64,000 bases of DNA from Pseudomonas hunanensis (lineage in GTDB: Bacteria; Pseudomonadota; Gammaproteobacteria; Pseudomonadales; Pseudomonadaceae), in assembly GCF_013393325.1 (NCBI RefSeq), contig NZ_QJRC01000080.1, positions 265,390-329,389 of the forward strand, given 5' to 3'. A program made the position numbers and the translations under genes. Below the pieces are notes generated by a model. That model ran no database searches. It saw only the letters and a program-made list of their open reading frames with translations, and was not told where the DNA came from. Numbering within the stretch: the first letter of the stretch is position 1; each line of letters opens with the position of its first letter. Positions 17,840-27,828 of this stretch are shown piece by piece.

Positions 17840-17866
17840 TGTAAATAAGATTAATTCTAATTTACA
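17840..17866. promoter_or_regulatory. Fur-box-like palindrome upstream of the ECF sigma gene
   Basis: An AT-rich imperfect palindrome with TGTAAAT at 17840-17846 and ATTTACA at 17860-17866 around the centre AGATTAATTCT. The middle 19 bases match about 11 of 19 positions of the Fur consensus by my count. Its place 20-46 bases before the fecI start suits iron-dependent repression by Fur. Confidence 0.5.
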
Positions 17867-17898
17867 TCACACCACAGAACCAAGCGGTTTGTTACCGG

Positions 17899-19536
17899 TC
17901 AGGCAATTGCCGCATCCACCAGCACTTGTGCTTCCTGCACCAGGCGCTGCAGGTGCGCCTCGTCGATGAAGCTTTCGGCGTAGATCTTGTAGATGTCTTC
18001 GGTACCCGACGGGCGCGCGGCGAACCAGCCATTGGCGGTCATCACCTTCAGCCCGCCAATGGCCTGACCATTGCCTGGCGCGTGGCTGAGGATCTGCACG
18101 ATCGGCTCACCGGCCAGCTCGGTCGATTTCACCTGCTCCGGCGCCAGCTTGCTCAGCAGCGCCTTCTGCCGGGCGTCAGCCTTGGCCTCGACACGGGTGG
18201 CGAACGGCTTGCCCAGTGCTTCGGTCAGGTCGGCGTAGGCCTGGCTTGGGTTGCGCCCGGTGCGGGCGGTCATTTCGGCGGCGAGCAAGGCCGGGATCAA
18301 CCCGTCCTTGTCGGTGGCCCACACCGAGCCATCGCGGCGCAGGAACGAAGCCCCTGCACTTTCTTCACCACCAAAACCGAGCGAACCGTCGAACAGGCCC
18401 TGGGCGAAGTACTTGAAGCCCACCGGCACTTCATACAGCTCGCGACCCAGGCGCTCGGTTACACGGTCGATCAGGCCGCTGGAGACCACGGTCTTGCCCA
18501 CGGCGGCGTCGCTGCGCCATTGCGGGCGGTGGCGATACAGGTAGTCGATGGCCACGGCCAGGTAGTTGTTCGGTTGCAGCAGGCCATCGGCGGTGACGAT
18601 GCCGTGGCGGTCGTGGTCCGGGTCGCAGGCGAACGCTACGTCGAAGCGCTCACGAAGGCCGATCAGGCCCTGCATGGCGTATGGCGACGAAGGGTCCATG
18701 CGGATCTGGCCGTCCCAGTCGACGGTCATGAAACGGAAGGTCGGGTCGACCTCGGTGTTCACCACTTCCAGGTCCAGCTGATAGTGCTCGGCAATGGCCG
18801 ACCAGTAGCGCACCCCTGCCCCACCCAGCGGGTCGACGCCCAGGCGCAGCTTGGCACCACGGATAACGTCGAAGTCGATGACGTTTTCCAGGTCGGCTAC
18901 ATAGTTGCTCACGTAGTCGTGGCGCTGGGTGGTCGGGGCCTGCAGCGCCTGGCCATGGTCCATGCGCTTGACGCCCGCCAGGTTCGCCGCCAGCAGTTCG
19001 TTGGCCTTGGCCTCGACCCACTTGGTCACATCACTGTCGGCCGGGCCGCCATTGGGCGGGTTGTATTTGAAGCCACCGCTTTGCGGCGGGTTGTGCGACG
19101 GGGTGATGACGATGCCGTCGGCCAGCCCCTGCTGGCGGCCACGGTTGTAGCAAAGGATGGCGTGGGACACGGCCGGCGTGGGCGTGTACTCGTCATCCTT
19201 CGATAGCATCACCTGCACGCCGTTGGCTGCGAGCACTTCCAGGGCGCTGGCGGTGGCCGGTGCCGACAGGGCGTGGGTGTCGGCGCCGATGAACAGCGGG
19301 CCGTCGATGCCCTTTTCCTGGCGGTACAGGCAGATGGCCTGGGTGATGGCCAGGACGTGGTATTCGTTGAAACTCAATTCAAGCGAAGTGCCCCGGTGCC
19401 CCGAGGTGCCGAAGGCCACGCGCTGGGCCGCCACGGCGGCGTCGGGGCGGCCGGTGTAGTAGGCGGTGAGCAGTCGGGGAATATCGACCAGCACGCTGGC
19501 CGGAGCCGGCTTGCCTGCCAAAGGACTGAGCGTCAT
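17899..19536 (-). CDS. pgm: Phosphoglucomutase (alpha-D-glucose phosphate-specific)
   Basis: A 545-residue cytoplasmic enzyme interconverting glucose-1-phosphate and glucose-6-phosphate, feeding glycogen, trehalose or envelope sugar synthesis. Full length for the bacterial Pgm family (E. coli Pgm is 546). The phosphoserine loop is in [20 protein letters not shown], the metal-binding loop is DPDHDRHG, the sugar loop is [11 protein letters not shown], and the phosphate-binding C-terminal [15 protein letters not shown] is complete. The upstream neighbour is divergent, so it is probably monocistronic. Confidence 0.95.
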   Translation of the reverse strand: MTLSPLAGKPAPASVLVDIPRLLTAYYTGRPDAAVAAQRVAFGTSGHRGTSLELSFNEYHVLAITQAICLYRQEKGIDGPLFIGADTHALSAPATASALEVLAANGVQVMLSKDDEYTPTPAVSHAILCYNRGRQQGLADGIVITPSHNPPQSGGFKYNPPNGGPADSDVTKWVEAKANELLAANLAGVKRMDHGQALQAPTTQRHDYVSNYVADLENVIDFDVIRGAKLRLGVDPLGGAGVRYWSAIAEHYQLDLEVVNTEVDPTFRFMTVDWDGQIRMDPSSPYAMQGLIGLRERFDVAFACDPDHDRHGIVTADGLLQPNNYLAVAIDYLYRHRPQWRSDAAVGKTVVSSGLIDRVTERLGRELYEVPVGFKYFAQGLFDGSLGFGGEESAGASFLRRDGSVWATDKDGLIPALLAAEMTARTGRNPSQAYADLTEALGKPFATRVEAKADARQKALLSKLAPEQVKSTELAGEPIVQILSHAPGNGQAIGGLKVMTANGWFAARPSGTEDIYKIYAESFIDEAHLQRLVQEAQVLVDAAIA

Positions 19537-19704
19537 GCAAAAACCTCGAGTTCAACAGATGTTGGTGTTGGAGCGTGCAGTGTACTGAGAGTTGCAAGGG
19601 TGTGCGATGGGCGGCAGCAAAGAACAGGCGGTTCAGCCTGTGCTGCAGCTTTGTGCTGGTGTCTTGGTCTAGAGTACAAGCCATACCCTTGTAAAAGAGG
19701 CCCC

Positions 19705-20352
19705 ATGGCTTTCCACCGCCTGACCCGCACACACCCTCGCCTGAGCCTCGCCGCAGCAGTTGGCCTTGTTGGCGCCTGGTTGATCCCAGCTGGCGATACC
19801 GTGCAGCACATCCTCGCCGGCTGGAACCTAGGCGTATGGCTGTACCTGCTGCTGGTGCTGTACCTGAGCTGGAACGCAGGCCCCGATAAAGTCCGCAAGG
19901 TCGCCCGTGTCGAAGACGAAAACGCGGGCATAGTCCTGCTGACCGTGTGCATCGCCGCCATCGCCAGCCTTGCCGCGGTCACCCTGCAACTGGTTTCCAG
20001 CCGCGGCCTGCAAGGCACACCGCTGGCCCTGCACTACCTTTACACCGGCCTGACCGTAGCCGGTTCCTGGCTGCTGATCGGCTGCATCTTCAGCCTGCAC
20101 TACGCGCGGCTGTTCTACACCGGGCAAAACCACGAACCGCCTCTGCGCTTCGCTGATGGCGAACGCAACCCGGATTACTGGGACTTTCATTACTTCTCGT
20201 TCACCATCAGCGTCGCGGTGCAAACGTCTGACGTGGGCGTCGCAGGGCGAGGATTACGCCGGGTGGTGCTGGCGCATTCATTGGTGGGGTTCGTGTTCAA
20301 TACGGCCATTTTGGGGTTCACCATCAATATCGCCGCCGGGCTGCTGGGTTGA
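19705..20352 (+). CDS. DUF1345 family membrane protein
   Basis: A 215-residue inner-membrane protein of unknown function. Hydrophobic segments lie near residues 14-30, 38-55, 75-97, 112-133 and 193-213. The family signature is [20 protein letters not shown] followed by [25 protein letters not shown]. The ATG at 19705 follows AAGAGG at 9 bases. It diverges from pgm over a 168-base gap; no functional partner is evident. Confidence 0.85.
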   Translation: MAFHRLTRTHPRLSLAAAVGLVGAWLIPAGDTVQHILAGWNLGVWLYLLLVLYLSWNAGPDKVRKVARVEDENAGIVLLTVCIAAIASLAAVTLQLVSSRGLQGTPLALHYLYTGLTVAGSWLLIGCIFSLHYARLFYTGQNHEPPLRFADGERNPDYWDFHYFSFTISVAVQTSDVGVAGRGLRRVVLAHSLVGFVFNTAILGFTINIAAGLLG

Positions 20353-20622
20353 ACCGCTCGTCTGAAACCTGGATGCTGAACGGTGGCGAAATCAATGCAA
20401 CTCAACGGGAAAACCGGCCGCCACACTGCCAGGAAAACGTTTGCCACGCAGTCACCGAACAATCCTAACCCACGACAAGGATGTGATCGCTGTCATGCAT
20501 TAGCGCATTTGTCGTATTTGCAGCCGAGAATCGCCCGTGACAGGTGCTATGTTTACCTTCCCGGCGGCTGCATCGAAGTGGCCACCCGCTCACCACGTCC
20601 AGGCATGGACAAGGAGGCTGGC

Positions 20623-20883
20623 ATGAACAAGATGACGTTCCCCAACGCCTGCCAGGTGATGCGCTGGCATTTCCACCCGCTGGGCTTCGAGGCCAGCATG
20701 GATGCGCCACGCAGCATGGTCGCGCGGTTGTTTGACCGCGCCAGCGGTGAAACCCTGCTGGCAATTGCCGGCATCCCTTGTGCGGCGATCATGGCTGCCG
20801 CCGATGTAGAACGCATCATCGAGGCCGTCGAGGCGGAGATGGATGCCTTCATACCCGCGGTTACCTTGCGCGCTGCGGTCTAG
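20623..20883 (+). CDS. DUF1652 family protein
   Basis: An 86-residue small protein of the DUF1652 family (function unknown, common in Pseudomonas). AAGGAGG lies 5 bases before the ATG at 20623, which fixes the start although the frame is open upstream. Recognisable segments are FPNACQVMRWHFHPLGFEAS, DRASGETLLAIAGIPCA and the C-terminal helix ADVERIIEAVEAEMDAF. Its TAG stop shares the palindrome CTAG with the stop codon of the convergent GGDEF-EAL gene, so the two coding regions overlap by 4 bases at their ends. Confidence 0.85.
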   Translation: MNKMTFPNACQVMRWHFHPLGFEASMDAPRSMVARLFDRASGETLLAIAGIPCAAIMAAADVERIIEAVEAEMDAFIPAVTLRAAV

Positions 20884-22967
20884 CCCGCAGCGTTACTTTC
20901 CTCGCCCATCGCCCGCAACTTGCCCATGAACTGCTCGGCCGGCACCGGCTGGCCCAGCAGGTAACCCTGCAGCGAATCGCAACCCAAGCGGGTCAGGAAG
21001 TCCTGCTGCATGTCGGTCTCCACCCCCTCGGCAACGATACGCAGGCCCAACGCCTGGCCCAGTGCGACAATGGCCGAAACGATCGCGGCATCGTCACTGT
21101 CCTGCTCCAGGTCGCGCACGAAGCCGCGGTCGATCTTCAGCTCGTTGGCTGGCAGGCGCTTGAGGTACATCAGGCTGGAATAGCCGGTGCCAAAGTCATC
21201 GATGGACAGGTCCACACCCATGTCGGACAGGCGCTGCAACACGGTCAGGCTGGCGTCGGCGTCGTGCATGGCGGTGGTTTCGGTGATTTCCAGGGTCAGG
21301 CAGTTGGCGGGCAGGCCATTCTGCTCCAGGGCGCGTGCCACGCTCTCTACCAGCCCGGCGTGGCAGAACTGGATGGCCGACAGGTTCACCGCCATGCGCC
21401 AGCCGTTGTGGCCCTGGTCCAGCCACTGGCGCATCTGCCGGCAGGCCTCTATCAACACCCACTCACCAATAGGAATGATCAGGCCGGTCTTTTCCGCCAG
21501 GCCGATGAAACGGTCGGGCAGCAGCAGGCCATGCTGCGGGTGCTCCCAGCGCAACAACGCCTCGGCGCCGATCGGCTGGCAGGCTTGGGCGTCGAACTTG
21601 GGCTGGTAATGCAGGCGGAACTGGCGCTGTTCCAGTGCCTGGCGCAAGTCCTGCAGCAACTGCAGTTGCTGGCGGGCGTTGCTGTTCATCGACACATCGA
21701 AGAAGCTGTAGCCGTTCTTGCCGGCGCTCTTGGCGTGGTACATGGCCGCGTCGGCATTGCGCAGCAACTCATGCTGGTCCTGGCCGTTGCCTGGGTACAG
21801 GACGATGCCCAGGCTGGCCGACAGTTGCAGGTCGTGCTCGGCCACGCGAAATGGCCGTGACACCAGGTTGACCTGCTTGACCGCCACGTCCATGGCATCA
21901 TTCGGCTCCTGCAGTTCCACCAACAGCACGAACTCGTCACCGCCAATTCGCGCCAGGGTGTCCTGGCTGTGCAGGTGGCCACGCAGGCGCGCCGCCACGG
22001 CCTTGAGCAGCAGGTCGCCGATGTGATGGCCAAAGGCATCGTTGACCGGTTTGAAGCCGTCCAGGTCGATGAACATCAGGGCAAAACAACCGCCCTGCTC
22101 CGCTACCTTGGCGATGGCCTGCTCGATACGGTCGGCCAGCAAGGTACGGTTGGGCAGATCGGTGAGGGTGTCGTGCAGGGCCAGTTGGGTGAGCTCTTGG
22201 TTGGCCAAGGTCAGCGAACGGGCCAGCTCGGCCGTACGCGCTTCGAGGCGTGCGTCCAACACCGAGGTCAACAAAGCCACAGCCAGTACCGCCAGGGTGG
22301 TGATCAGTACCAGGTAGACCAGGCCCTCACCCTGCAGCCCGCCGCCCAGCGCACCACAGAAGCTGCCCTCGGGGAAACTCGCCGCCGCCATGCCGGTGTA
22401 ATGCATGCCGACGATGGCAAAGCCCATGACCACCGCCGCCAGGCCTCGAATCTGCCGCACATAGGGGGTGTGCCTGCGCAGGCGGAAGGCGATCCACAAC
22501 GCCGCCGCCGAGGCGCCCACGGCAATCAGCAACGAGGCGCCGAACAACGTCGGGTCGTAATCGATACCCGGCAGCATGCGCAGCGCGGCCATACCGGTGT
22601 AATGCATGCAGGCGATGCCAGCGCCCATGATCAACGCGCCAAGCCCCAGTTGCAGCGCCGGCAGGCTCGGCTGGCTGACCAACCACAAGGCAAAGCCCGA
22701 GGACAGCACGGCAATCAACAGCGAGAACGCGGTCAGGGCAAGGTCGTAACCCAGGTCGATGGGCAAGCTGAAGGCTAGCATCCCAATGAAGTGCATCGAC
22801 CACACGCCGATGCCCATGGCCAGCGCACCGCCGCCCATCCACAGGTAGGCAGCTCGGCCCTTGGCCGTGGCGATACGGCCGGTCAGATCGAGGGCGGTAT
22901 AGGACGCCAGGATCGCCACGCACAGCGAAATCAACACCAGCGAAGAGGAGTAGCTACCGGTCAACAT
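20880..22967 (-). CDS. MHYT-GGDEF-EAL cyclic di-GMP signalling protein
   Basis: A 695-residue inner-membrane protein. The MHYT sensor domain (residues about 1-240) has seven hydrophobic segments with the motifs MHFIGMLAF, MHYTGMAALRM and MHYTGMAAASF, thought to bind copper and sense a gas or redox signal. The GGDEF domain has an intact GGDEF at 342-346, so it could make c-di-GMP; the EAL domain has an intact EAL at 469-471 plus DDFGTGYSS, so it could also degrade it. Which activity dominates cannot be told. The start MLTGSYSSS at 22967 matches the MHYT domain start; the upstream in-frame extension runs into a REP repeat and is rejected. Confidence 0.92.
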   Translation of the reverse strand: MLTGSYSSSLVLISLCVAILASYTALDLTGRIATAKGRAAYLWMGGGALAMGIGVWSMHFIGMLAFSLPIDLGYDLALTAFSLLIAVLSSGFALWLVSQPSLPALQLGLGALIMGAGIACMHYTGMAALRMLPGIDYDPTLFGASLLIAVGASAAALWIAFRLRRHTPYVRQIRGLAAVVMGFAIVGMHYTGMAAASFPEGSFCGALGGGLQGEGLVYLVLITTLAVLAVALLTSVLDARLEARTAELARSLTLANQELTQLALHDTLTDLPNRTLLADRIEQAIAKVAEQGGCFALMFIDLDGFKPVNDAFGHHIGDLLLKAVAARLRGHLHSQDTLARIGGDEFVLLVELQEPNDAMDVAVKQVNLVSRPFRVAEHDLQLSASLGIVLYPGNGQDQHELLRNADAAMYHAKSAGKNGYSFFDVSMNSNARQQLQLLQDLRQALEQRQFRLHYQPKFDAQACQPIGAEALLRWEHPQHGLLLPDRFIGLAEKTGLIIPIGEWVLIEACRQMRQWLDQGHNGWRMAVNLSAIQFCHAGLVESVARALEQNGLPANCLTLEITETTAMHDADASLTVLQRLSDMGVDLSIDDFGTGYSSLMYLKRLPANELKIDRGFVRDLEQDSDDAAIVSAIVALGQALGLRIVAEGVETDMQQDFLTRLGCDSLQGYLLGQPVPAEQFMGKLRAMGEESNAAG

Positions 22968-23100
22968 TGGGGAATTCCAGCGACGGGACAGGGTGCCCGG
23001 CAAAAGCTGACGATTGTACTCAAGCTTAAGCGAAACGCACGGGGTTTTTGCGAATGGGAATGGATCCAATACCTGGATGATACAACTATGCGCTGTACCT

Positions 23101-23217
23101 TGTGGAAGCGGCCTTGTGTCGCGAAAGGGCTGCGAAGCAGCCCCAGCAATATTAATGGTTACGCGAATAATCTGGGGCCGCTTTGCGGCCCTTTCGCGAC
23201 ACAAGGCCGCGCCCACA
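23101..23217. repeat. Paired REP-like inverted repeat
   Basis: Two GC-rich arms, 23101-23144 and 23174-23217, are near reverse complements around a 29-base AT-rich centre. Each arm itself contains a short hairpin (GGGCTGCGAAGCAGCCC in the left arm). The core GCGGCCTTGTGTCGCGA recurs at 38858 and, with one or two changes, at 42516. It lies between the 5' end of the GGDEF-EAL gene and the 3' end of opmB, where it could stabilise or terminate the pump transcript's upstream neighbour. Confidence 0.8.
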
Positions 23218-23233
23218 AACGCGTGCGATTGCT

Positions 23234-24724
23234 TCAGTCCTGCTCGGCAAAGGCTTGCTCGGCATCCCAGCCGCCCCCCAGCGCGGCCACCAGTTGCACG
23301 CTGGCCACCAGGCGCCCTTGCAGCAGGTTCAACACACTGCGCTCGTTGCTCAGCGCCGTGGTCTGCACGTTGACCACATCCAGGTAGCCGATCAGCCCGG
23401 CGCGGTACTGGTTCTCGGTCAGGCGCAGCGACTCGCGGGCGGCATCCAGCGCTTCCTGGCGCACCACGGCTTCATCGCCATACACCTTCAACTGCACCAG
23501 CAGGTTTTCCACTTCCTTGAAGCCGTCCAGCACCGTCTGGCGATACTGCGCAACGGTCTGGTCATACACTGCCACCGTGCGGTCGACCTCGGCGCTGCGT
23601 TTGCCAGCGTCGAACAGAGTCAGCGCCAACTGCGGGCCTACCGACCAATAGCGGTTGGGCAGCTCGATCCAGTTGCTGAAGCTGCTGCTGGAATAACCGC
23701 CACTCATGCTCAGGCTGAGGTCCGGGAAGTACGCTGCCCGCGACACGCCAATGTTGGCGTTGGCCGCCATCACATTACGTTCGGCCGCCGCGATGTCCGG
23801 GCGCCGCTCCAGCAGTTGCGAAGGCAGCGAAACCGGTATTTGCGGCAGTGCCGGAATCGCCTTGCTGTCGGCCAGGGCAAAGTCGGCGGGGGCCTTGCCC
23901 AGCAGCACGGCAATGGCGTTCTCGAACTGCGCGCGCTGCCAGATCAGGTCGATCAGGTCGGCCTGGGTGCTTTTGAGCTGGGTGCGGGCCTGGGCCACGG
24001 CATCAGGGCCAGCGACACCGGCACGGTACTGGTTCTCGTTCATGCGCAGCGAGCGCTCGTAGGCCGCCACGGTGGCTTCCAGCAAGCGTTTCTGCTCGTC
24101 TATAACGCGCAATTGCAGGTAATTCTGCACCAGCTCCGATTGCTGGCTCAGGCGGATCGAAGCGAGGTCGGCGAAGCTGGCTTCGGCACTGGCCTCGTTG
24201 GCATTCATGGTTTCCCGCAGCTTGCCCCACAGGTCGATTTCCCAGCTCACGCCCAACTGCGCGTTGTAGGTGTTGCGAATGCCACTGCTGTTGTTGGAAA
24301 GGCTCGAACTGGAGCTGCCGGTACCCTGCGCCGAGCGGTTTTTGCTGGCGCTCAGGTCCAGGCTGGGGAACAGCGCCGCACGGCTGCTGCGCACCAGCGC
24401 CTGGGCCTGACGGTACTGGGCCTCTGATTGCGCCACGGTCTGGTTGCTGCGGTTAAGCTCCTCGACCAGCGCATTGAGCCCGGCATCGCCGTAGATTTCC
24501 CACCAGGCGCCGCGGGCGATGGCATCGGACGGCGAGGCCTGGGTCCAGCCTTCGGCGTGCTTGAACTGCGCCGCCGAGCTGTTCAGCTCGGGGCGGTGGT
24601 AGTCCGGGCTCAGTGTGCAGGCACTGAGCAAGGCCACGCACAGCCCGGCGCCGAGCAGGCGCGAGCCACGCCCACGGGTCAGCGCTTGCAGGGCGCGGTG
24701 AAGTGGGGTCTGGGCAAAAGTCAT
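23234..24724 (-). CDS. opmB: RND efflux outer-membrane factor (OpmB-like)
   Basis: A 496-residue outer-membrane channel of the NodT/OprM family that gives the pump its exit duct. The N terminus has a lipoprotein signal with lipobox LLSAC followed by TLSPDYHRPEL, the usual start of OprM-type proteins. Two repeats of the trimeric beta-barrel/alpha-barrel fold are visible (NQYRAGVAGPDAVAQARTQLKSTQ and NQYRAGLIGYLDVVNVQTTALS). Its ATG overlaps the stop of muxC (ATGA), so it is the last gene of a four-gene operon. In P. aeruginosa the equivalent muxABC-opmB exports novobiocin, aztreonam and other compounds. Confidence 0.88.
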   Translation of the reverse strand: MTFAQTPLHRALQALTRGRGSRLLGAGLCVALLSACTLSPDYHRPELNSSAAQFKHAEGWTQASPSDAIARGAWWEIYGDAGLNALVEELNRSNQTVAQSEAQYRQAQALVRSSRAALFPSLDLSASKNRSAQGTGSSSSSLSNNSSGIRNTYNAQLGVSWEIDLWGKLRETMNANEASAEASFADLASIRLSQQSELVQNYLQLRVIDEQKRLLEATVAAYERSLRMNENQYRAGVAGPDAVAQARTQLKSTQADLIDLIWQRAQFENAIAVLLGKAPADFALADSKAIPALPQIPVSLPSQLLERRPDIAAAERNVMAANANIGVSRAAYFPDLSLSMSGGYSSSSFSNWIELPNRYWSVGPQLALTLFDAGKRSAEVDRTVAVYDQTVAQYRQTVLDGFKEVENLLVQLKVYGDEAVVRQEALDAARESLRLTENQYRAGLIGYLDVVNVQTTALSNERSVLNLLQGRLVASVQLVAALGGGWDAEQAFAEQD

Positions 24725-27700
24725 AGCGGGGTTTCCAGGGCGGCGTCGGTGCGCACGCCGCGCCAACGGTTGAAACGGTGGCGCAGGCGGTCCAGGTACA
24801 GGTAGACAACCGGCGTTGTATAAAGAGTGAGAATCTGGCTGAACACCAGGCCGCCGATGATGGTCAGGCCCAGCGGCTGGCGCATTTCTGCGCCTTCGGC
24901 GTGGCTCAACAGCAACGGCAAGGCGCCGAGGATGGCTGCCAGGGTGGTCATCAGGATCGGCCGCAGGCGCAGCAGGCAGGCCCGGCGGATCGACTCTTCC
25001 GGCGACAGGCCCTGGTGGCGCTCCAGTTGCAAAGCCAGGTCGATCATCAGAATGGCGTTCTTCTTCACCACGCCAATCAGCAGGAACAGCCCCAGCAGCG
25101 AGATCAGGCTGAACTCGCCGCCGGTGACGTACAACGCCAGCAAGGCCCCGACGCCGGCCGAAGGCAGTGTCGAGAGAATGGTCAGCGGGTGGATGTAGCT
25201 CTCATAAAGAATGCCCAGCACCAGGTACACCAGCAGCAGTGCGCCAAGGATCATGAAGGGCTGCCCCTGTTGGGTCTTGGCAAAGGCATCGGCAGTGCCG
25301 CCGAGCTTGGCAATCACCTCCTCGGGCAAGCCCAGCTTGGCCACCGCGCGCTCCAGCGCCGCCATGGCCTGGTCGGGGCTGTAGCCCTCGGCGACGTCGA
25401 AGGCGATGTCTTCCGAGGCGAACTGGCCTTCGTGGCTGACCCGGTCGTTGGCCAGGCTGTTTTCGTAGCGGGCGATGGTCGACAACGGCACGCGAGCACC
25501 GTCGGCGGTAATCACCTGTACTTGTTCGAGGGTGCTTGGGTCCCAGGCGTATTTCGGGTTGATCTCCAGCACCACCTGGTACTGGTTGAGGCTGTCGTAG
25601 ATAGTGGAGATCTGCCGCTGGCTGTAAGCGTTGTTCAGTACCGTGGTGACCATGTCCATGTCGATGCCCAGGCGCTTGGCCTGGTCACGGTCGACCACCA
25701 GCGTCACCTGTTGGGTACCGGCACCATCGCGGGCGTCGATGGCGGTCAGTTCCGGTAGCGCACGCAGCGCCGCGACCACCTTGGGGAACCACTGGCGCAA
25801 TGCCGCCAGGTCACCGCTTTGCAGGGTATACAGGTACTGCGACGAGGTCTGATCACGCCCCCCGCCCCCCAGTTGCAAGTCCTGGTCGGCCATCAGGAAC
25901 AGACGCCCGCCGGGCACTTTGGGCATTTCCTTGCGCAGGCGCTCGATCACCTTCTGCGCATCGATCTTGCGCTCGCTGATCGGTTTCAGGCGCACCAGCA
26001 CCATGGCGTTGTTGGTGCCGCTGTTGCCACCGATGAAACCGGCAACGCTCTGCACGGCCGGGTCGGCAAGCAAGGCGCGACGGTAGATTTCCATCTTCGG
26101 CTGCATCACGCTGAACGACAGACCATCGTCGCCGCGGATAAAGCCCATCAGTTGGCCGGTGTCCTGCTGCGGCATCAGCGTCTTGGGCACGACCACGTAC
26201 AGGGCGATGTTGATGCCGATGGTGGCCAGCAGGCTAAGCAGGGTCAGGCGCTTGTGGCGAATGGCCCAGCCCAGGCTGCGGTCATAGGCATTGACCATGC
26301 GTTGATGCAGCTTGTCGCTCCACCGCTGCAGGCGGGTCTGCTCGGCCTGGTGCGGCTTGAGCCAACGAGCGCAAAGCATCGGTGTGAGGGTCAACGACAC
26401 CACCAGCGAGACGATGATCGCCGCCGCCAGGGTAATGGAAAACTCCTGGAACAGGTTGCGCACAATGCCCCCCATGAACAGGATGGAGACAAACACCGCC
26501 ACCAATGACACGTTCATCGACAGCAAGGTGAAGCCCACTTCCTTGGCGCCCAGGAAGGCCGCCTTCATCGGCGGCTGGCCGTCCTCGATGTGCCTGGAAA
26601 TGTTCTCCAGCACCACGATGGCGTCGTCCACAACCAGCCCGGTGGCGAGGATCAGCGCCATCAGCGACAGGTTATTGAGCGAGAAGCCGCACAGGTACAT
26701 GACCGCGAACGTGCCCACCAGCGATACCGGCACCGCCAGGCTGGGGATCAGCGAGGCGCGCAGGCTGCCGAGGAACAGGTAGACCACCAGGATCACCAGC
26801 ACCACGGCGATCAGCAAAGTGTGCTCGGCCTCTTTCAGCGTGGCCTTGATCACAGGCGAGCGATCCATGGCCACGTTCAGTTGCACGCTGGCGGGCAGCA
26901 ACGACTGCAAGGCCGGCAACTGCGCCTTGATCTGGTCGACCGTTTCGATGATGTTGGCGCCGGTCTGACGGTTGACCACCAACAGCACCGCTGCCTGGTC
27001 ATTGAAGAAGCCACTGTTGTAGCGGTTCTCGACGCCGTCGGTGATGGTCGCTACGTCGGACAGCCGCAGGATGGTGCCGTTCTGCTGTCGGATCACCACC
27101 GGCTCGTAGTCCTTGGCGCTTTCCAGCTGGTCGTTGGCGCGCACCTGCCAGTTGCGTTCGGCGTCCTCGACAAAGCCCATGGGCCGGCGCTGGTTGGCGT
27201 TGGACACCGCCGTGCGCACCTCGTCCAGCGACAGGTTGTACTGGTTGAGCAATTGCGGCTCGACGGCAATGCGCACGGCCGGCAACGAACTGCCACCGAT
27301 CTGCACCTCCCCTACCCCCGACACCTGGGCCAGGCTCTGCGACAGGATGGTGTCGGCCAGGTCGTACAGCTGGCCCTTCTGCAGCACATCCGAGGTCAGC
27401 GACAGCACCATGATCGGCGCTTGTGACGGGTTGATCTTCTTGTAGGTGGGCATGCTGCGCATGCCGCTGGGCAGCAGGTTGCGGGTGGCGTTGATCGCTG
27501 CCTGCACCTCACGTGCCGCGCCGTCGATGTCGCGGCCCATCTCGAAGCCGATCACCACCCGGGTGGAGCCTTGGTTGGAGCTGCTGGTGAGTGTGGTGAC
27601 GCCAGCGATACTCCCCAGCTTGCGCTCCAGCGGCGTGGCCACGGTGGAGGCCATGACCTCGGGACTGGCGCCGGACAGGTTGGCCGACACCACGATTACC

Positions 27701-27828
27701 GGGAAGTCCATTTGCGGCAGCGGCGCCACCGGCAGCAAGCCAAAGCTGACCCCACCCAGCAGCATGATCGCCAGGCTCAACAGCATGGTCGCCACCGGGC
27801 GACGGATGAACGGACCGGACAGGTTCAT
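24721..27828 (-). CDS. muxC: RND efflux permease MuxC/MdtC-like
   Basis: A 1035-residue inner-membrane proton-drug antiporter of the HAE-1 RND family. The start [25 protein letters not shown], the 12 transmembrane helices in the usual 1+5/1+5 arrangement with two large periplasmic loops, and the proton-relay region in TM4 ([17 protein letters not shown]) are all present. It forms a heteromultimer with MuxB, as in MdtBC. Four-base ATGA overlaps join it to muxB upstream and opmB downstream. Confidence 0.92.
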   Translation of the reverse strand: MNLSGPFIRRPVATMLLSLAIMLLGGVSFGLLPVAPLPQMDFPVIVVSANLSGASPEVMASTVATPLERKLGSIAGVTTLTSSSNQGSTRVVIGFEMGRDIDGAAREVQAAINATRNLLPSGMRSMPTYKKINPSQAPIMVLSLTSDVLQKGQLYDLADTILSQSLAQVSGVGEVQIGGSSLPAVRIAVEPQLLNQYNLSLDEVRTAVSNANQRRPMGFVEDAERNWQVRANDQLESAKDYEPVVIRQQNGTILRLSDVATITDGVENRYNSGFFNDQAAVLLVVNRQTGANIIETVDQIKAQLPALQSLLPASVQLNVAMDRSPVIKATLKEAEHTLLIAVVLVILVVYLFLGSLRASLIPSLAVPVSLVGTFAVMYLCGFSLNNLSLMALILATGLVVDDAIVVLENISRHIEDGQPPMKAAFLGAKEVGFTLLSMNVSLVAVFVSILFMGGIVRNLFQEFSITLAAAIIVSLVVSLTLTPMLCARWLKPHQAEQTRLQRWSDKLHQRMVNAYDRSLGWAIRHKRLTLLSLLATIGINIALYVVVPKTLMPQQDTGQLMGFIRGDDGLSFSVMQPKMEIYRRALLADPAVQSVAGFIGGNSGTNNAMVLVRLKPISERKIDAQKVIERLRKEMPKVPGGRLFLMADQDLQLGGGGRDQTSSQYLYTLQSGDLAALRQWFPKVVAALRALPELTAIDARDGAGTQQVTLVVDRDQAKRLGIDMDMVTTVLNNAYSQRQISTIYDSLNQYQVVLEINPKYAWDPSTLEQVQVITADGARVPLSTIARYENSLANDRVSHEGQFASEDIAFDVAEGYSPDQAMAALERAVAKLGLPEEVIAKLGGTADAFAKTQQGQPFMILGALLLVYLVLGILYESYIHPLTILSTLPSAGVGALLALYVTGGEFSLISLLGLFLLIGVVKKNAILMIDLALQLERHQGLSPEESIRRACLLRLRPILMTTLAAILGALPLLLSHAEGAEMRQPLGLTIIGGLVFSQILTLYTTPVVYLYLDRLRHRFNRWRGVRTDAALETPL

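Noticed and set aside
22968..23216. N-terminal extension of the MHYT-GGDEF-EAL frame
   Set aside because: The extension is translated REP repeat sequence; MLTGSYSSS is the family-typical start.
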